Positions 51,654 to 59,668 of a stretch of 64,000 nucleotides of DNA are shown piece by piece. The position numbers and the translations under genes are program-made. Below the pieces are notes generated by a model. It was not told the DNA's origin, did no database searches, and worked only from the letters and a program-made list of their open reading frames with translations. Origin of the DNA: JALYXI01 sp963716685. GTDB lineage: Bacteria > Acidobacteriota > Terriglobia > Bryobacterales > Bryobacteraceae. The stretch lies in the NCBI GenBank assembly GCA_963716685.1, contig CAVQTR010000006.1, positions 1,208,616 through 1,272,615 of the forward strand. Direction: 5' to 3'. How positions within the stretch are numbered: position 1 is the first letter of the stretch; every line of letters begins with the position of its first letter.

Positions 51654-53681
51654 TCATAGGCCGGGTTCCGGGCGAACGGCACCTGCCGCGGAAAGCCCAA
51701 GCCAGAGCAACAGCAGGACACCCATCACCACACTTGCCATCCCAAGCAGTTTCGCCTCGGACCCACCGTCGTAGAACAGGCGGACAGAGCATGTCCCTGA
51801 GCATCCCGGCCGCAGCGTCATCAGGCCCAGCGCATCCCGCGTGATGGAGACCGGGCGGCCACCGGCGCTTGCATGCCATCCGGGCGAGTAGGTCACCTGG
51901 ACCGCAAGCACCTGGTCCGGCTTCATGTCAGCCTGCACCACAGCTTCCGCGCGATTCAGCCACCGCCATTGCGCCACCGGCAGCGCTGCGTCGTCCAGCG
52001 CTCGCACGTAAGGACGCAGAGGTTCCACATCGATGCCGTTCACAGGCGGCCGGCTCACCAGATCGCCTGCACCCATTACATGGGCCAGCGAGGCTGTACG
52101 CGAGGGAATCCGGTAGATTCGGTCCCCACCTTCTTCCCACAGCTTTGGCAGCACGCCTTCGAACTTGTTGCCGTGTGCCCAGTCGTGATAGGAATCGCGC
52201 GTACCCGGGCCGCCCACGGCGACTGCCTGCGCACCGAAGGCGCGCATCCACAGCAGCGCATACTCCGCATCGTGCTCGCCGGCGCCATCCCCGGATGGCA
52301 CGATGTAGCCGACCGTCCAGCTCATCGGGTTGGGCATGCCGGGAAGACAGCAGCCCGTCACCTGCGGCGTATCCGACCAGGCATTCAGCCAGAACGAGAC
52401 GGAGCCGGCCGCAAACACTCTCTCCCCCGGCATGTTCCTCGCGAACCACTGAGACGTTTTGTACTCCACGGTGCTCGTGATGTCGAGAGGAAGTGTAAGG
52501 CGCTCACTGAAGCGGCGGTAGCGCTTCGCCTGAAACGCGGAACAGCACAGCAGAATGGCCAGCGCCACCCAGAACACCTGTTTCGACCTGCGCGAGATGC
52601 CGAGGAAACCGAAAGCCAGCAGCGGCGCCATCGCCATCTCCATTCCCAGGTGGAAGCGCTCAGGCTGAGGCAGCAGCGCGACATGGCCCCAGATGGCAGC
52701 CATCGCGACGGAACCCAGAAACAACGTCCAGTAACAAGCCGTTTGCAGGGCGGCGGAAGCATGCAGCCGGCGCAGCAGCAGTCGCAGCAGAATGGTCGCG
52801 GTAAGCACCAGCGCGAAATACAGGATGTGGATCGCGTGATAGTGGTACGGTCCGCCGATGATCTGCGAATTTCGCTGATTGTCGCGAATGGTGGAAGGAG
52901 GATCAAACGGCGCCACGAGCAGATACGCGGTCGCCGCTAGGGCGGAGAGGAAACCAAGCCGTTTTCTGACCTCGGTGAAGTCACGCGCCAGCAGGTAAGC
53001 CGCGACTCCCGCGGCGAGCACCACACCCGCCGGCCAGCTGACCAGGATTACCGCGCTTAGCGCGAGCGCGGCCAGAACGAAACGCAGCGCCGTCGCGTGA
53101 CGATACACCGCGTGGACACCCCACAACGCAAACGGCACCAGGCATAGCCCGCTGACATTCGGTCCTTCCCCATAGAAGGTCAGCGCCTGGAACCGCCGGG
53201 CATACCAAAGGCTTCCCAGATCGTGACGGATGACGGGTGAAAGAAAAGCGGAAGGTGAGAGCAGAGAGAAGAAAAGGGCCGCGAGGAACCCCGCATCACG
53301 GCGTCCGGTCCAGTGCGAAACCAGAAAGAACATGCCCACACCGCCCAGGCAGTAAAAGAAGGCAATTCCGCCGTGGTACGCCAGAGCCGGAGTCACGCGA
53401 AAGAGGCCCGCAATTGCGGCCGAAGCCAGCGGGAGCCCCGGCTGATAGGCGTTCTGCCATGGCATACCCGCGTTCCACAAAGGGAACCACGTGAGCTGGC
53501 TCCAGTTCTCCAGGTTGTAGCGCGTCAGAGCGATATACGCAGCTTCAATTGAGAACATGTGCCGCACATATTCCGTCAGGAACAGCGGCCACGCAATATA
53601 AACATTCAGCAGGAAAATGGAAACGGCGAGCGCCGGTGTCAGCCAGCGCCCGCCGCGGAAATAATCCTGCCCGTCCGTCAC
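51654..53681 (-). CDS. large polytopic membrane protein (GT-C/YfhO-like)
   Basis: A 675-residue protein with about twelve hydrophobic helices in its first 430 residues (e.g. WLTPALAVSIFLLNVYIAWP). It has a large extracytoplasmic C-terminal domain of beta character with Asp/Gly-rich loops (GDGAGEHDAEYALLWM). The layout resembles GT-C or YfhO-type proteins that act on undecaprenyl-linked sugars at the periplasmic face. The GTG start overlaps the MsrA stop (GTGA at 53681-53678). No catalytic motif can be placed with confidence, so the assignment stays at the fold level. It is followed closely by the small membrane-anchored hypothetical protein. Confidence 0.7.
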   Translation of the reverse strand: MTDGQDYFRGGRWLTPALAVSIFLLNVYIAWPLFLTEYVRHMFSIEAAYIALTRYNLENWSQLTWFPLWNAGMPWQNAYQPGLPLASAAIAGLFRVTPALAYHGGIAFFYCLGGVGMFFLVSHWTGRRDAGFLAALFFSLLSPSAFLSPVIRHDLGSLWYARRFQALTFYGEGPNVSGLCLVPFALWGVHAVYRHATALRFVLAALALSAVILVSWPAGVVLAAGVAAYLLARDFTEVRKRLGFLSALAATAYLLVAPFDPPSTIRDNQRNSQIIGGPYHYHAIHILYFALVLTATILLRLLLRRLHASAALQTACYWTLFLGSVAMAAIWGHVALLPQPERFHLGMEMAMAPLLAFGFLGISRRSKQVFWVALAILLCCSAFQAKRYRRFSERLTLPLDITSTVEYKTSQWFARNMPGERVFAAGSVSFWLNAWSDTPQVTGCCLPGMPNPMSWTVGYIVPSGDGAGEHDAEYALLWMRAFGAQAVAVGGPGTRDSYHDWAHGNKFEGVLPKLWEEGGDRIYRIPSRTASLAHVMGAGDLVSRPPVNGIDVEPLRPYVRALDDAALPVAQWRWLNRAEAVVQADMKPDQVLAVQVTYSPGWHASAGGRPVSITRDALGLMTLRPGCSGTCSVRLFYDGGSEAKLLGMASVVMGVLLLLWLGLSAAGAVRPEPGL

Positions 53682-54328
53682 TTATCGCTGTCGCGGCGGC
53701 AAAGTTCCGGCAACTGCTTCTGCAGCGCCTTGATCTTCGGAATGTCGTTATACACGATGTACGGGTAATTCGGATTGTTGTCGAGGAAATGCTGATGGTG
53801 GGCTTCGGCTGCATAGAAGCCTTCGAGCGGCACTACCTGGGTAACGATCTTCCCGCGAAACGCTTTGGCGGCGGTCAGCTGCTGAATGTAGGCATCGGCA
53901 ATCTTCTTCTGCTCTTCATTCGAATAGAAAATCGCGGACCGGTACTGCGTTCCCTCATCGGGACCCTGCCGGTTCAGCTCCGTGGGGTCGTGCGCGACGG
54001 AGAAATAGACCTTCAGCAGCTGGCCCAGGGTAATCTGCGAAGGGTCATACGTCACCTTCACCGATTCCGCGTGCCCGGTGCGCCCGGTGCTCACGATTTC
54101 ATAATGCGCTGTGGCCGCTTTGCCGCCCGCGTAACCGGAAACCGCATCCTTCACGCCCTTTACGCGCTCGAAGACGCCTTCCACTCCCCAGAAACAACCG
54201 CCCGCGAGAACAATCGACTCAGTTCCTTTTTTGGCCTGCTCATCCGTGGCCGCGTCGGGCAGGGTGGCGGCGCTCAGGGCTCCGGCAAGCAGTCCCGTAA
54301 ACAAAACAGGCGTACAAATCTTGAACAT
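53678..54328 (-). CDS. msrA: peptide methionine sulfoxide reductase, exported
   Basis: A 216-residue MsrA with a signal peptide (MFKICTPVLFTGLLAGALSA), so it should work in the periplasm. The catalytic Cys45 sits in AGGCFWGVEGVF. The conserved GRTGHAESVKVTYDP and AEAHHQHFLDNNPNYPYI are also present. It repairs methionine-S-sulfoxide. The resolving cysteine arrangement is unclear: there is a C-terminal cysteine in LPELCRR. Its stop overlaps the GTG of the polytopic membrane protein, so they are probably cotranslated. It lies 59 bases downstream of a TPR gene in the sigma-factor unit. Confidence 0.95.
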   Translation of the reverse strand: MFKICTPVLFTGLLAGALSAATLPDAATDEQAKKGTESIVLAGGCFWGVEGVFERVKGVKDAVSGYAGGKAATAHYEIVSTGRTGHAESVKVTYDPSQITLGQLLKVYFSVAHDPTELNRQGPDEGTQYRSAIFYSNEEQKKIADAYIQQLTAAKAFRGKIVTQVVPLEGFYAAEAHHQHFLDNNPNYPYIVYNDIPKIKALQKQLPELCRRDSDK

Positions 54329-54387
54329 TTTGGCTCCTTATTGTATTCGATGCGCGGCCGCGCGCGTTTCTTCATTGTCTCGCGATC

Positions 54388-55434
54388 TCACCGCGCCAGC
54401 GAGGGGTCCAGTTCGGTGGCGCGCGCCAGTTCGGCCTTCGCTTCCTCTCCGCGGTTCTGACGCTGCAGGGCTTCCGCCAGATCGCGGTGAGCCATGGCCA
54501 GAAACTCCCCGTTCTCCACCGGTCCGGCTATGTAAGCGCGCAGGAATCGCTCCGCCCAGGCGAAGTGCCTGTTCATCCTGGTGAGCGTGTCGCCGGCGGT
54601 GTAGTCGTAAACGGCATCGTCCGGAACGGCGACGCGGGCGTGCTGCAGGACGGCAAACAGTTCGTCCCAGCACTGGTTGCGCGCTTCCGCTTCGGCCAGC
54701 GCACTCCACCCGTCCGCGCGGTCGGGAGCCAGCGTCACCGCCTGGCAGGCCTGCTGTTCCGCCGCTGCCAGGTCCGGCTTTTCCCGGTTTAGTTCAAACT
54801 GCGCGAGCGATGTTCGCGCCTCCGCCAAGGTCGGTTCCGCCTCAATGGCCTTCCGGTAGAATGCTTCCTCGGCAACGGGATCCTTGCGATCCTTCGCCAG
54901 CCGCGCCTGCGCCAGATAGCCACCCGCCGGGTTGATGCGCGTCAGGCGCTCCGCCGCATCCAGCGCCTTCTGCTTATCGCCCCCGATAAACGATGGCGCG
55001 GCGTAATAGTATAGAATCAGGCCGTACAGCGCGCCGGTGCTGTTCGGATCGAATTCAAGCGCGGTGTCGAGCTCCTTCTTCGCCCTTTTCGCGTAACCCA
55101 GCTGTTTGAACAGACTCGCGCGTTCGGCCATCCGTCCGTTGGCTGCGGCAAGCTGCACATGGTATTCCGCCCTGGTTCCCTCCAGCGCGACAGATTGCTC
55201 CGCCAATTTCACCGCCGCTTCCGGATGTCCCATTCCCAGCTCGGCACGCGACAGAAGCCAGTAAGAATGCGCGTTTTGCGGGCCCTGGGACGCAAGCTGT
55301 TTGGCGCGTTGGAAATGGCCGGCCTCCAGCAAAGCTTCAGGCGTCACCGGACCAGTCTGCGGAACCAGCTCCGGCAGCCTGCATTCGGCGCGGCAAAGGA
55401 AACAGGCGAGCAGGGTCAGAACAGCACGGCGCAC
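54388..55434 (-). CDS. secreted TPR-repeat protein
   Basis: A 348-residue helical protein with a signal-like start (VLTLLACFLCRAEC) from a GTG at 55434. It has at least five TPR-like units, for example ALLEAGHFQRAKQLASQGPQ, KRAKKELDTALEFDPNSTGA and AWAERFLRAYIAGPVENGEF. It may be a periplasmic scaffold. It begins 16 bases after the second HEAT gene and probably belongs to the sigma-factor unit. The partner is not identifiable. Confidence 0.82.
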   Translation of the reverse strand: MRRAVLTLLACFLCRAECRLPELVPQTGPVTPEALLEAGHFQRAKQLASQGPQNAHSYWLLSRAELGMGHPEAAVKLAEQSVALEGTRAEYHVQLAAANGRMAERASLFKQLGYAKRAKKELDTALEFDPNSTGALYGLILYYYAAPSFIGGDKQKALDAAERLTRINPAGGYLAQARLAKDRKDPVAEEAFYRKAIEAEPTLAEARTSLAQFELNREKPDLAAAEQQACQAVTLAPDRADGWSALAEAEARNQCWDELFAVLQHARVAVPDDAVYDYTAGDTLTRMNRHFAWAERFLRAYIAGPVENGEFLAMAHRDLAEALQRQNRGEEAKAELARATELDPSLAR

Positions 55435-55450
55435 AACACCAGTGTAGTGA

Positions 55451-56263
55451 CTAACGTAAAACTTCTTCGAAAAAAGAAACTGCGCGGGGGTCGTGCGACT
55501 GTCCGAGCCAGAACATCGCCTGCTTGCGAACCACCGGATTCTGATTGGTCCGCGCGAGCTGGATCAGCAACGGAATTCCTTCGTCCTTCGGCAGCTGCTG
55601 CAGCGCAAACACCGCCTTCTTCTTCACCTCGGTATCGGGATCATGAGCGATAGCGTCGGTGATCGCCGCCGTTTCCCTTTGTCCGGCGCGATGCGCCAGC
55701 CAGAACAGCGCCTGCCCACGCTCGTGCGGCGCCGGATCGCTCTTGGCGATAGTCAGCAAAGCGGTCACGGCCGCAGGGTCGGCGTGCTGCGCAATCGCAG
55801 CCAGCGCCTGATCGCGTTTGAGGCTTCCCAGTGATATGAGAAGGCCAACGCTCTCCGCGGGACGCACGTTATCCAGTTCGATGAACGACAACCCGCCGGC
55901 ATCCAGTTCACAATCCCCGGAGACTGTCCGTACCTTCTCCACACCGCGGTTCTCCACCCGGAACAGGACGACCAGGGTCGGCGACCCTTCCAGCAGCACG
56001 GGCCCGGCCGCCGCGCTGCGAACCGATTTGCCCTCCAGTCCGCACCCGCGGGACCCGTCATTCCAGCAGCACGATTCACCATGGCCGCGAAGCACCGGGA
56101 CGGTGTAAGCCACCCACGCGGGCGCGACCTGAGCGGCTGCAAGCGCGTGAAACGTATTCGCCAGATTCCCCGCCGCCCGGTGCTCCACGCGCGCGTTGCC
56201 GATGCGGATCTGCTGCGCCACCAAAGGCCCCACCGCAAACGCTGCCAGTGCCAGCCACCTCAC
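55451..56263 (-). CDS. secreted HEAT-repeat protein (second of the unit)
   Basis: A 270-residue protein from a GTG at 56263, with a signal sequence (RWLALAAFAVGPLVA). The N-terminal half is beta-rich with a cysteine pair (GESCCWNDGSRGCGLEG). From about residue 155 come HEAT-like helical pairs: LAAIAQHADPAAVTALLTIAKS, DTEVKKKAVFALQQLP and NPVVRKQAMFWLGQSHDP. GTGA at 56263-56260 couples it to the preceding HEAT gene. It may be a periplasmic scaffold or enzyme regulator; function is unknown. Confidence 0.8.
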   Translation of the reverse strand: MRWLALAAFAVGPLVAQQIRIGNARVEHRAAGNLANTFHALAAAQVAPAWVAYTVPVLRGHGESCCWNDGSRGCGLEGKSVRSAAAGPVLLEGSPTLVVLFRVENRGVEKVRTVSGDCELDAGGLSFIELDNVRPAESVGLLISLGSLKRDQALAAIAQHADPAAVTALLTIAKSDPAPHERGQALFWLAHRAGQRETAAITDAIAHDPDTEVKKKAVFALQQLPKDEGIPLLIQLARTNQNPVVRKQAMFWLGQSHDPRAVSFFEEVLR

Positions 56264-57237
56264 TTTTGCAATACCTCCATCAGATAAGCCGTGGCATCCC
56301 TGGACTTCATCAGCGAAAGCTTTTGCACCAGATCCTGTTTCAGCGCCGGGTTGCTTTCCTTCCGCGCGAGATCGATCAGCGGCTTCGCATTGTTTTGAAT
56401 GAACAGCGCATTCACCACTTCCCGCTTCGCCGCCGCATCCTGCTCGGAGCCATAGATCGACACCAGCGCGTCGCCTGACTGCGCAGCGGGCATCATCCCG
56501 AGCGACCGAATCACCTGCCGCTTCACATTCACGTCACTCGTCGGCGTGTAGATGGAGAGCAGCTGCTGCCGGGCGTCCTTATTGCCCGAGATCGCGATAT
56601 ACCGGATCGCCTTCGTCTGCAAATCCGGATTGGCGCCGCCTTTGGCCACGCTCGTCAGGATCTGCTGCGCCTTCGGTGAGCTGCTCTGCGAAAGCACGAA
56701 AAGCGCGCGCTCCTTCAGCTTCGGCGTGTTGTTGCTCTTCAGCAGCTTTTCGATTATCGGCAGCGCCTGATCCGGGTCCGAGTGCAGAATCCCATTCAGT
56801 GCCAGCAGCTTCAGTTCATCGTTTGATTCCGAATCCGGACTCACCGGCTTCCCCGCCTGCTGCCGCACCTCCACATCCAGAGCCTGCGCGTCTTCCAGCC
56901 AGCGGCTTGCGGGATAGCCGCTCTTCAGCGAGGCAATCGTCGCCAGGGCGGTGTCGCGCTTTCCCATGCGGCTCTCGGCGTAAGCCTTCCAGTACAGCGC
57001 TCCGTCGGCATGGGTACCTTTGCGCGCGGCGGCTTCGCTGAAGCTGCGTTCCGCGTCCTCCCACTTGCCAGCGTCCAGCGCGCGCGTTCCGGAATCGTAG
57101 TAGTGGTCATCCGAGGCACCGAGCTCACGGCGCAGCTGAAGCATGCGCGGATGGTTCGGCGCAAGATCGAGGTCCTGCCCCAGGACCGAGCCCGCCATCA
57201 AAGCCGGAATCAGAAGTCGAGAAAATCGAGGTGTCAT
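56260..57237 (-). CDS. secreted HEAT-repeat protein (first of the unit)
   Basis: A 325-residue protein from the ATG at 57237 (MTPRFSRLLIPALMAGSVLG signal). The longer frame to 58014 only reads antisense through the anti-sigma and sigma genes. After the signal come TPR-like helices (ALDAGKWEDAERSFSEAAARKG) and then HEAT repeats such as NTPKLKERALFVLSQSSSPKA and NKDARQQLLSIYTPTSD, ending MKSRDATAYLMEVLQK. The start overlaps the anti-sigma stop (ATGA), so it is translated with the sigma/anti-sigma pair. It might sense or transmit an envelope signal, though that is inference. Confidence 0.83.
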   Translation of the reverse strand: MTPRFSRLLIPALMAGSVLGQDLDLAPNHPRMLQLRRELGASDDHYYDSGTRALDAGKWEDAERSFSEAAARKGTHADGALYWKAYAESRMGKRDTALATIASLKSGYPASRWLEDAQALDVEVRQQAGKPVSPDSESNDELKLLALNGILHSDPDQALPIIEKLLKSNNTPKLKERALFVLSQSSSPKAQQILTSVAKGGANPDLQTKAIRYIAISGNKDARQQLLSIYTPTSDVNVKRQVIRSLGMMPAAQSGDALVSIYGSEQDAAAKREVVNALFIQNNAKPLIDLARKESNPALKQDLVQKLSLMKSRDATAYLMEVLQK

Positions 57238-57938
57238 AGTTTTGTGCTGCCTTTTTGCTGTAAATTGGCGTCGATCACCCGGATCTTGAAGATCAATCCG
57301 CGGCTTTCGATCCGCTGCTGAATTTCGGTCAACTCCGGCGAAGAAAGCGGAGCCGCGCGGTTCGCCACGTCCGTCAGCACGCGCTCCAGATCGTCCAGAA
57401 TTCCCGAGAACTCGGTATCGCCCGCGAACGCCGCCGTTTGCCGGTAAAGCCGGTTGGCTCCCACCAGATCGCGGGCACGCTCCTGCACCCGCCGGATGTC
57501 CGGCGCATCGCCCGGCTGCGCATTCGCCAGTTCCACCAGAACCATTTGCGATCTCTGAAGGTGGTCTCCCAGCGCCACCAGCAGGATGCGTTCGCGTCCC
57601 TGCGCCGGAGTGATTTGAGCCAACCCCGGCTTCGGACCAGAGACGCGCCCGGCGAAAAACGCAATCAGGACCAGCGCCGCCACCGCCGGACCCAGTACCC
57701 ACACCCGCGACCACCACGGGCTCGCCCGACCGTTTAACTCCGGCGCCAGTTTCTGCCACGTTAGGACTTCGAAAGAAGCCGCAGGCTCCGGCGGACCGCA
57801 CTCGCGCACCGTCTCCAGTACCCGCTCGAGACTCCGGTACTCCTCGCGGCATACCGCGCACTGCTCCAGGTGAGCGGCCGCGGCGCTCTCCTCGCCGTAG
57901 TAGTGCATCATCAGCTGCTCTTCGTCGAGATGTCTCAT
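57234..57938 (-). CDS. membrane anti-sigma factor with zinc-finger domain
   Basis: A 234-residue protein. The N-terminal zinc-finger motif HLEQCAVC (HX3CX2C) matches the ZAS/anti-sigma domain that holds an ECF sigma factor. A transmembrane segment follows near residues 80-96 (VWVLGPAVAALVLIAFFAG), then an extracytoplasmic helical domain of about 130 residues. ATGA overlaps link it to the sigma gene before it and the HEAT gene after it. It probably releases the sigma factor on an envelope signal. The stimulus is not visible. Confidence 0.9.
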   Translation of the reverse strand: MRHLDEEQLMMHYYGEESAAAAHLEQCAVCREEYRSLERVLETVRECGPPEPAASFEVLTWQKLAPELNGRASPWWSRVWVLGPAVAALVLIAFFAGRVSGPKPGLAQITPAQGRERILLVALGDHLQRSQMVLVELANAQPGDAPDIRRVQERARDLVGANRLYRQTAAFAGDTEFSGILDDLERVLTDVANRAAPLSSPELTEIQQRIESRGLIFKIRVIDANLQQKGSTKL

Positions 57939-58489
57939 CGCACTGCCCCCATCGCCGGTTCCAGAGCCCGCCGCAGTTTCTGAACCGCGCGAAACACCGA
58001 ATGCTTTGCCGCATTCGGCTGAACCTTTAGCAGCCGGCCGATTTCCTCCATCGGGAGCCCTTCGTAATGCCGCATCACAAAAGCCGCCCGCTCCGTGTCG
58101 GTCAGCTCGTCCATCGCAGAGTTCAGCATTTGCGACACCTGCGTACTGGCCGTCAGCCGCTCGGGGGAAGGTTCGCGCGCGATCTGCTTGTCGAGCAGCG
58201 TGTCACCGTCACCGTCGCGCTTTTTTCGCGAACGCAGCAGATCAATGGCGCAATTCGCCGTCACCCGGTGCAGCCAAGTGCCAAACGCGGCCCGTCCGTC
58301 GAAGTGACGAAGCTGGCGATAGGCGCGCAGAAACGTTTCCTGTACGGTATCCTCGGCGTCCTGTTGATTCCCCGTCATACGATACGCCAGACGGAAAACG
58401 GCGCGGCTGTGGCGCTCCACCAGAACCCGAAAAGCTTCCGTGTTCCCGGCGCGCACCTGTCCAATGGCCGCTTCGTCCGTTAAATCCAT
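57935..58489 (-). CDS. ECF RNA polymerase sigma factor (RpoE-like)
   Basis: A 184-residue sigma factor with both functional regions. Region 2 reads FRLAYRMTGNQQDAEDTVQETFLRAYRQL, with GTWLHRVTANCAIDLLRSRKK after it. Region 4 reads LTDTERAAFVMRHYEGLPMEEIGRLLKVQPNAAKHSVFRAVQKLRR. These contact the -10 and -35 elements of its promoters. It is the first gene of the unit and is coupled by ATGA to its anti-sigma factor. It probably controls its own operon, but I did not identify a matching promoter upstream. Confidence 0.93.
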   Translation of the reverse strand: MDLTDEAAIGQVRAGNTEAFRVLVERHSRAVFRLAYRMTGNQQDAEDTVQETFLRAYRQLRHFDGRAAFGTWLHRVTANCAIDLLRSRKKRDGDGDTLLDKQIAREPSPERLTASTQVSQMLNSAMDELTDTERAAFVMRHYEGLPMEEIGRLLKVQPNAAKHSVFRAVQKLRRALEPAMGAVR

Positions 58490-58537
58490 CCCGCTGCCAG
58501 ATTAGACTGCGGCGCGCGCGCCCGGTTAGTGAAGCCG

Positions 58538-59581
58538 CTAGCGGCGGATCGCCCAGGCCATGCCGTCCGGCTGTTTCCCGGCCTCCAGATGTGCGGCGAC
58601 GGTCAGTGTTTTCAGGTCGATCAGGGCCACGTAACTGTCGGGAGTGCAGGCAACATACGCCAGCGCGCCGTCCGGCTGCATCTGAATCCCTTCAGCGCCG
58701 TGGCCGATGGGAATGCGCTTCACGGCGGAGCGCCTGGCAGCGTCGAAGACTGCAAGATCAGGTCCGGAGAGCATGGAAACCAGAACCAGCCTGCCATCCG
58801 GCGTAAACTTCAGACGGTTCGCGCTGTTCACATTCGCCTGGATGGTTCCCACCACCTTCCTCGCCGCCAGCTCCACAATCGAGATCGTCCCGTCCTGCGC
58901 ATTCGCTGCCCACAGTTCACGGCCATCCGGAGAGACGTCGAAGCCCTCCGCGCCACGGCCCACCGCCACCAGAGTTTCATTCCAGTCTTCCCGCGGAGGT
59001 CCGCCCGGTCCGGGACGCCGCTGGCCGGTTTTCGAATCGACCAGCATAGCTGTCGGCCCCGTTCTGTCGATTACCGTGAGTGTCGCGGAGCTGATGTTGG
59101 AGGTATAGATGTGCTTGAGATCCTCCGTCACGAAGATCATATGTGTCCGGTTCTGGCCTGTGCCGAGCACCCAGTCCACCTTCTTCGCCGCCGGGTCATA
59201 GCTGCCGATCACTTTCGCTCCCTCGGCCGTAAACCAAACCTTGCCCCCGGCGAAGACCAGTCCATGAGGTCCGTGCAGCGGTCCCAGGTCGACGATCGGC
59301 AGCACTTTCTGATTCACCAGATCCACCACGGTTAGGGTGTTGAACGAGCCGCCGCCGTAATTGGAGATGAATGCGAGCGTGCCATCCGTGGATGCCACTA
59401 CCTCGTGGGGATCGGGACCGGAAGGCACCCGCGCCACCACCCTGCGAGTCGCAGGATCCACAATGGACAGCATCAGATCGCCCTTTGACAACACCAGCAA
59501 AGCCGGACTGGGAGTTGGTTCGGCTGCAAACGCGGCAAGCGCCAGCGCGGCGAGCGGGATCAGAGCAGTCTTGGGGGTCAT
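58538..59581 (-). CDS. secreted YVTN-type beta-propeller protein
   Basis: A 347-residue protein with a signal (MTPKTALIPLAALALAAFAA). It is built from repeated strands of the YVTN/WD-like beta-propeller type: TLAFISNYGGGSFNTLTVVD, HIYTSNISSATLTVIDRTG, ELWAANAQDGTISIVELAA and ALAYVACTPDSYVALIDLKT. These proteins bind ligands or proteins in the periplasm or outside the cell. It lies 48 bases upstream of the sigma-factor gene on the same strand and 87 bases from the divergent membrane-protein gene. Confidence 0.88.
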   Translation of the reverse strand: MTPKTALIPLAALALAAFAAEPTPSPALLVLSKGDLMLSIVDPATRRVVARVPSGPDPHEVVASTDGTLAFISNYGGGSFNTLTVVDLVNQKVLPIVDLGPLHGPHGLVFAGGKVWFTAEGAKVIGSYDPAAKKVDWVLGTGQNRTHMIFVTEDLKHIYTSNISSATLTVIDRTGPTAMLVDSKTGQRRPGPGGPPREDWNETLVAVGRGAEGFDVSPDGRELWAANAQDGTISIVELAARKVVGTIQANVNSANRLKFTPDGRLVLVSMLSGPDLAVFDAARRSAVKRIPIGHGAEGIQMQPDGALAYVACTPDSYVALIDLKTLTVAAHLEAGKQPDGMAWAIRR

Positions 59582-59668
59582 TGGCTCAGACTATACCTCG
59601 AATGCGAAAAGTCCTGTAACACACAACCCAGGAACCGGAAAAGTAGTGCTGGAGTTAACGTTGGTAGG

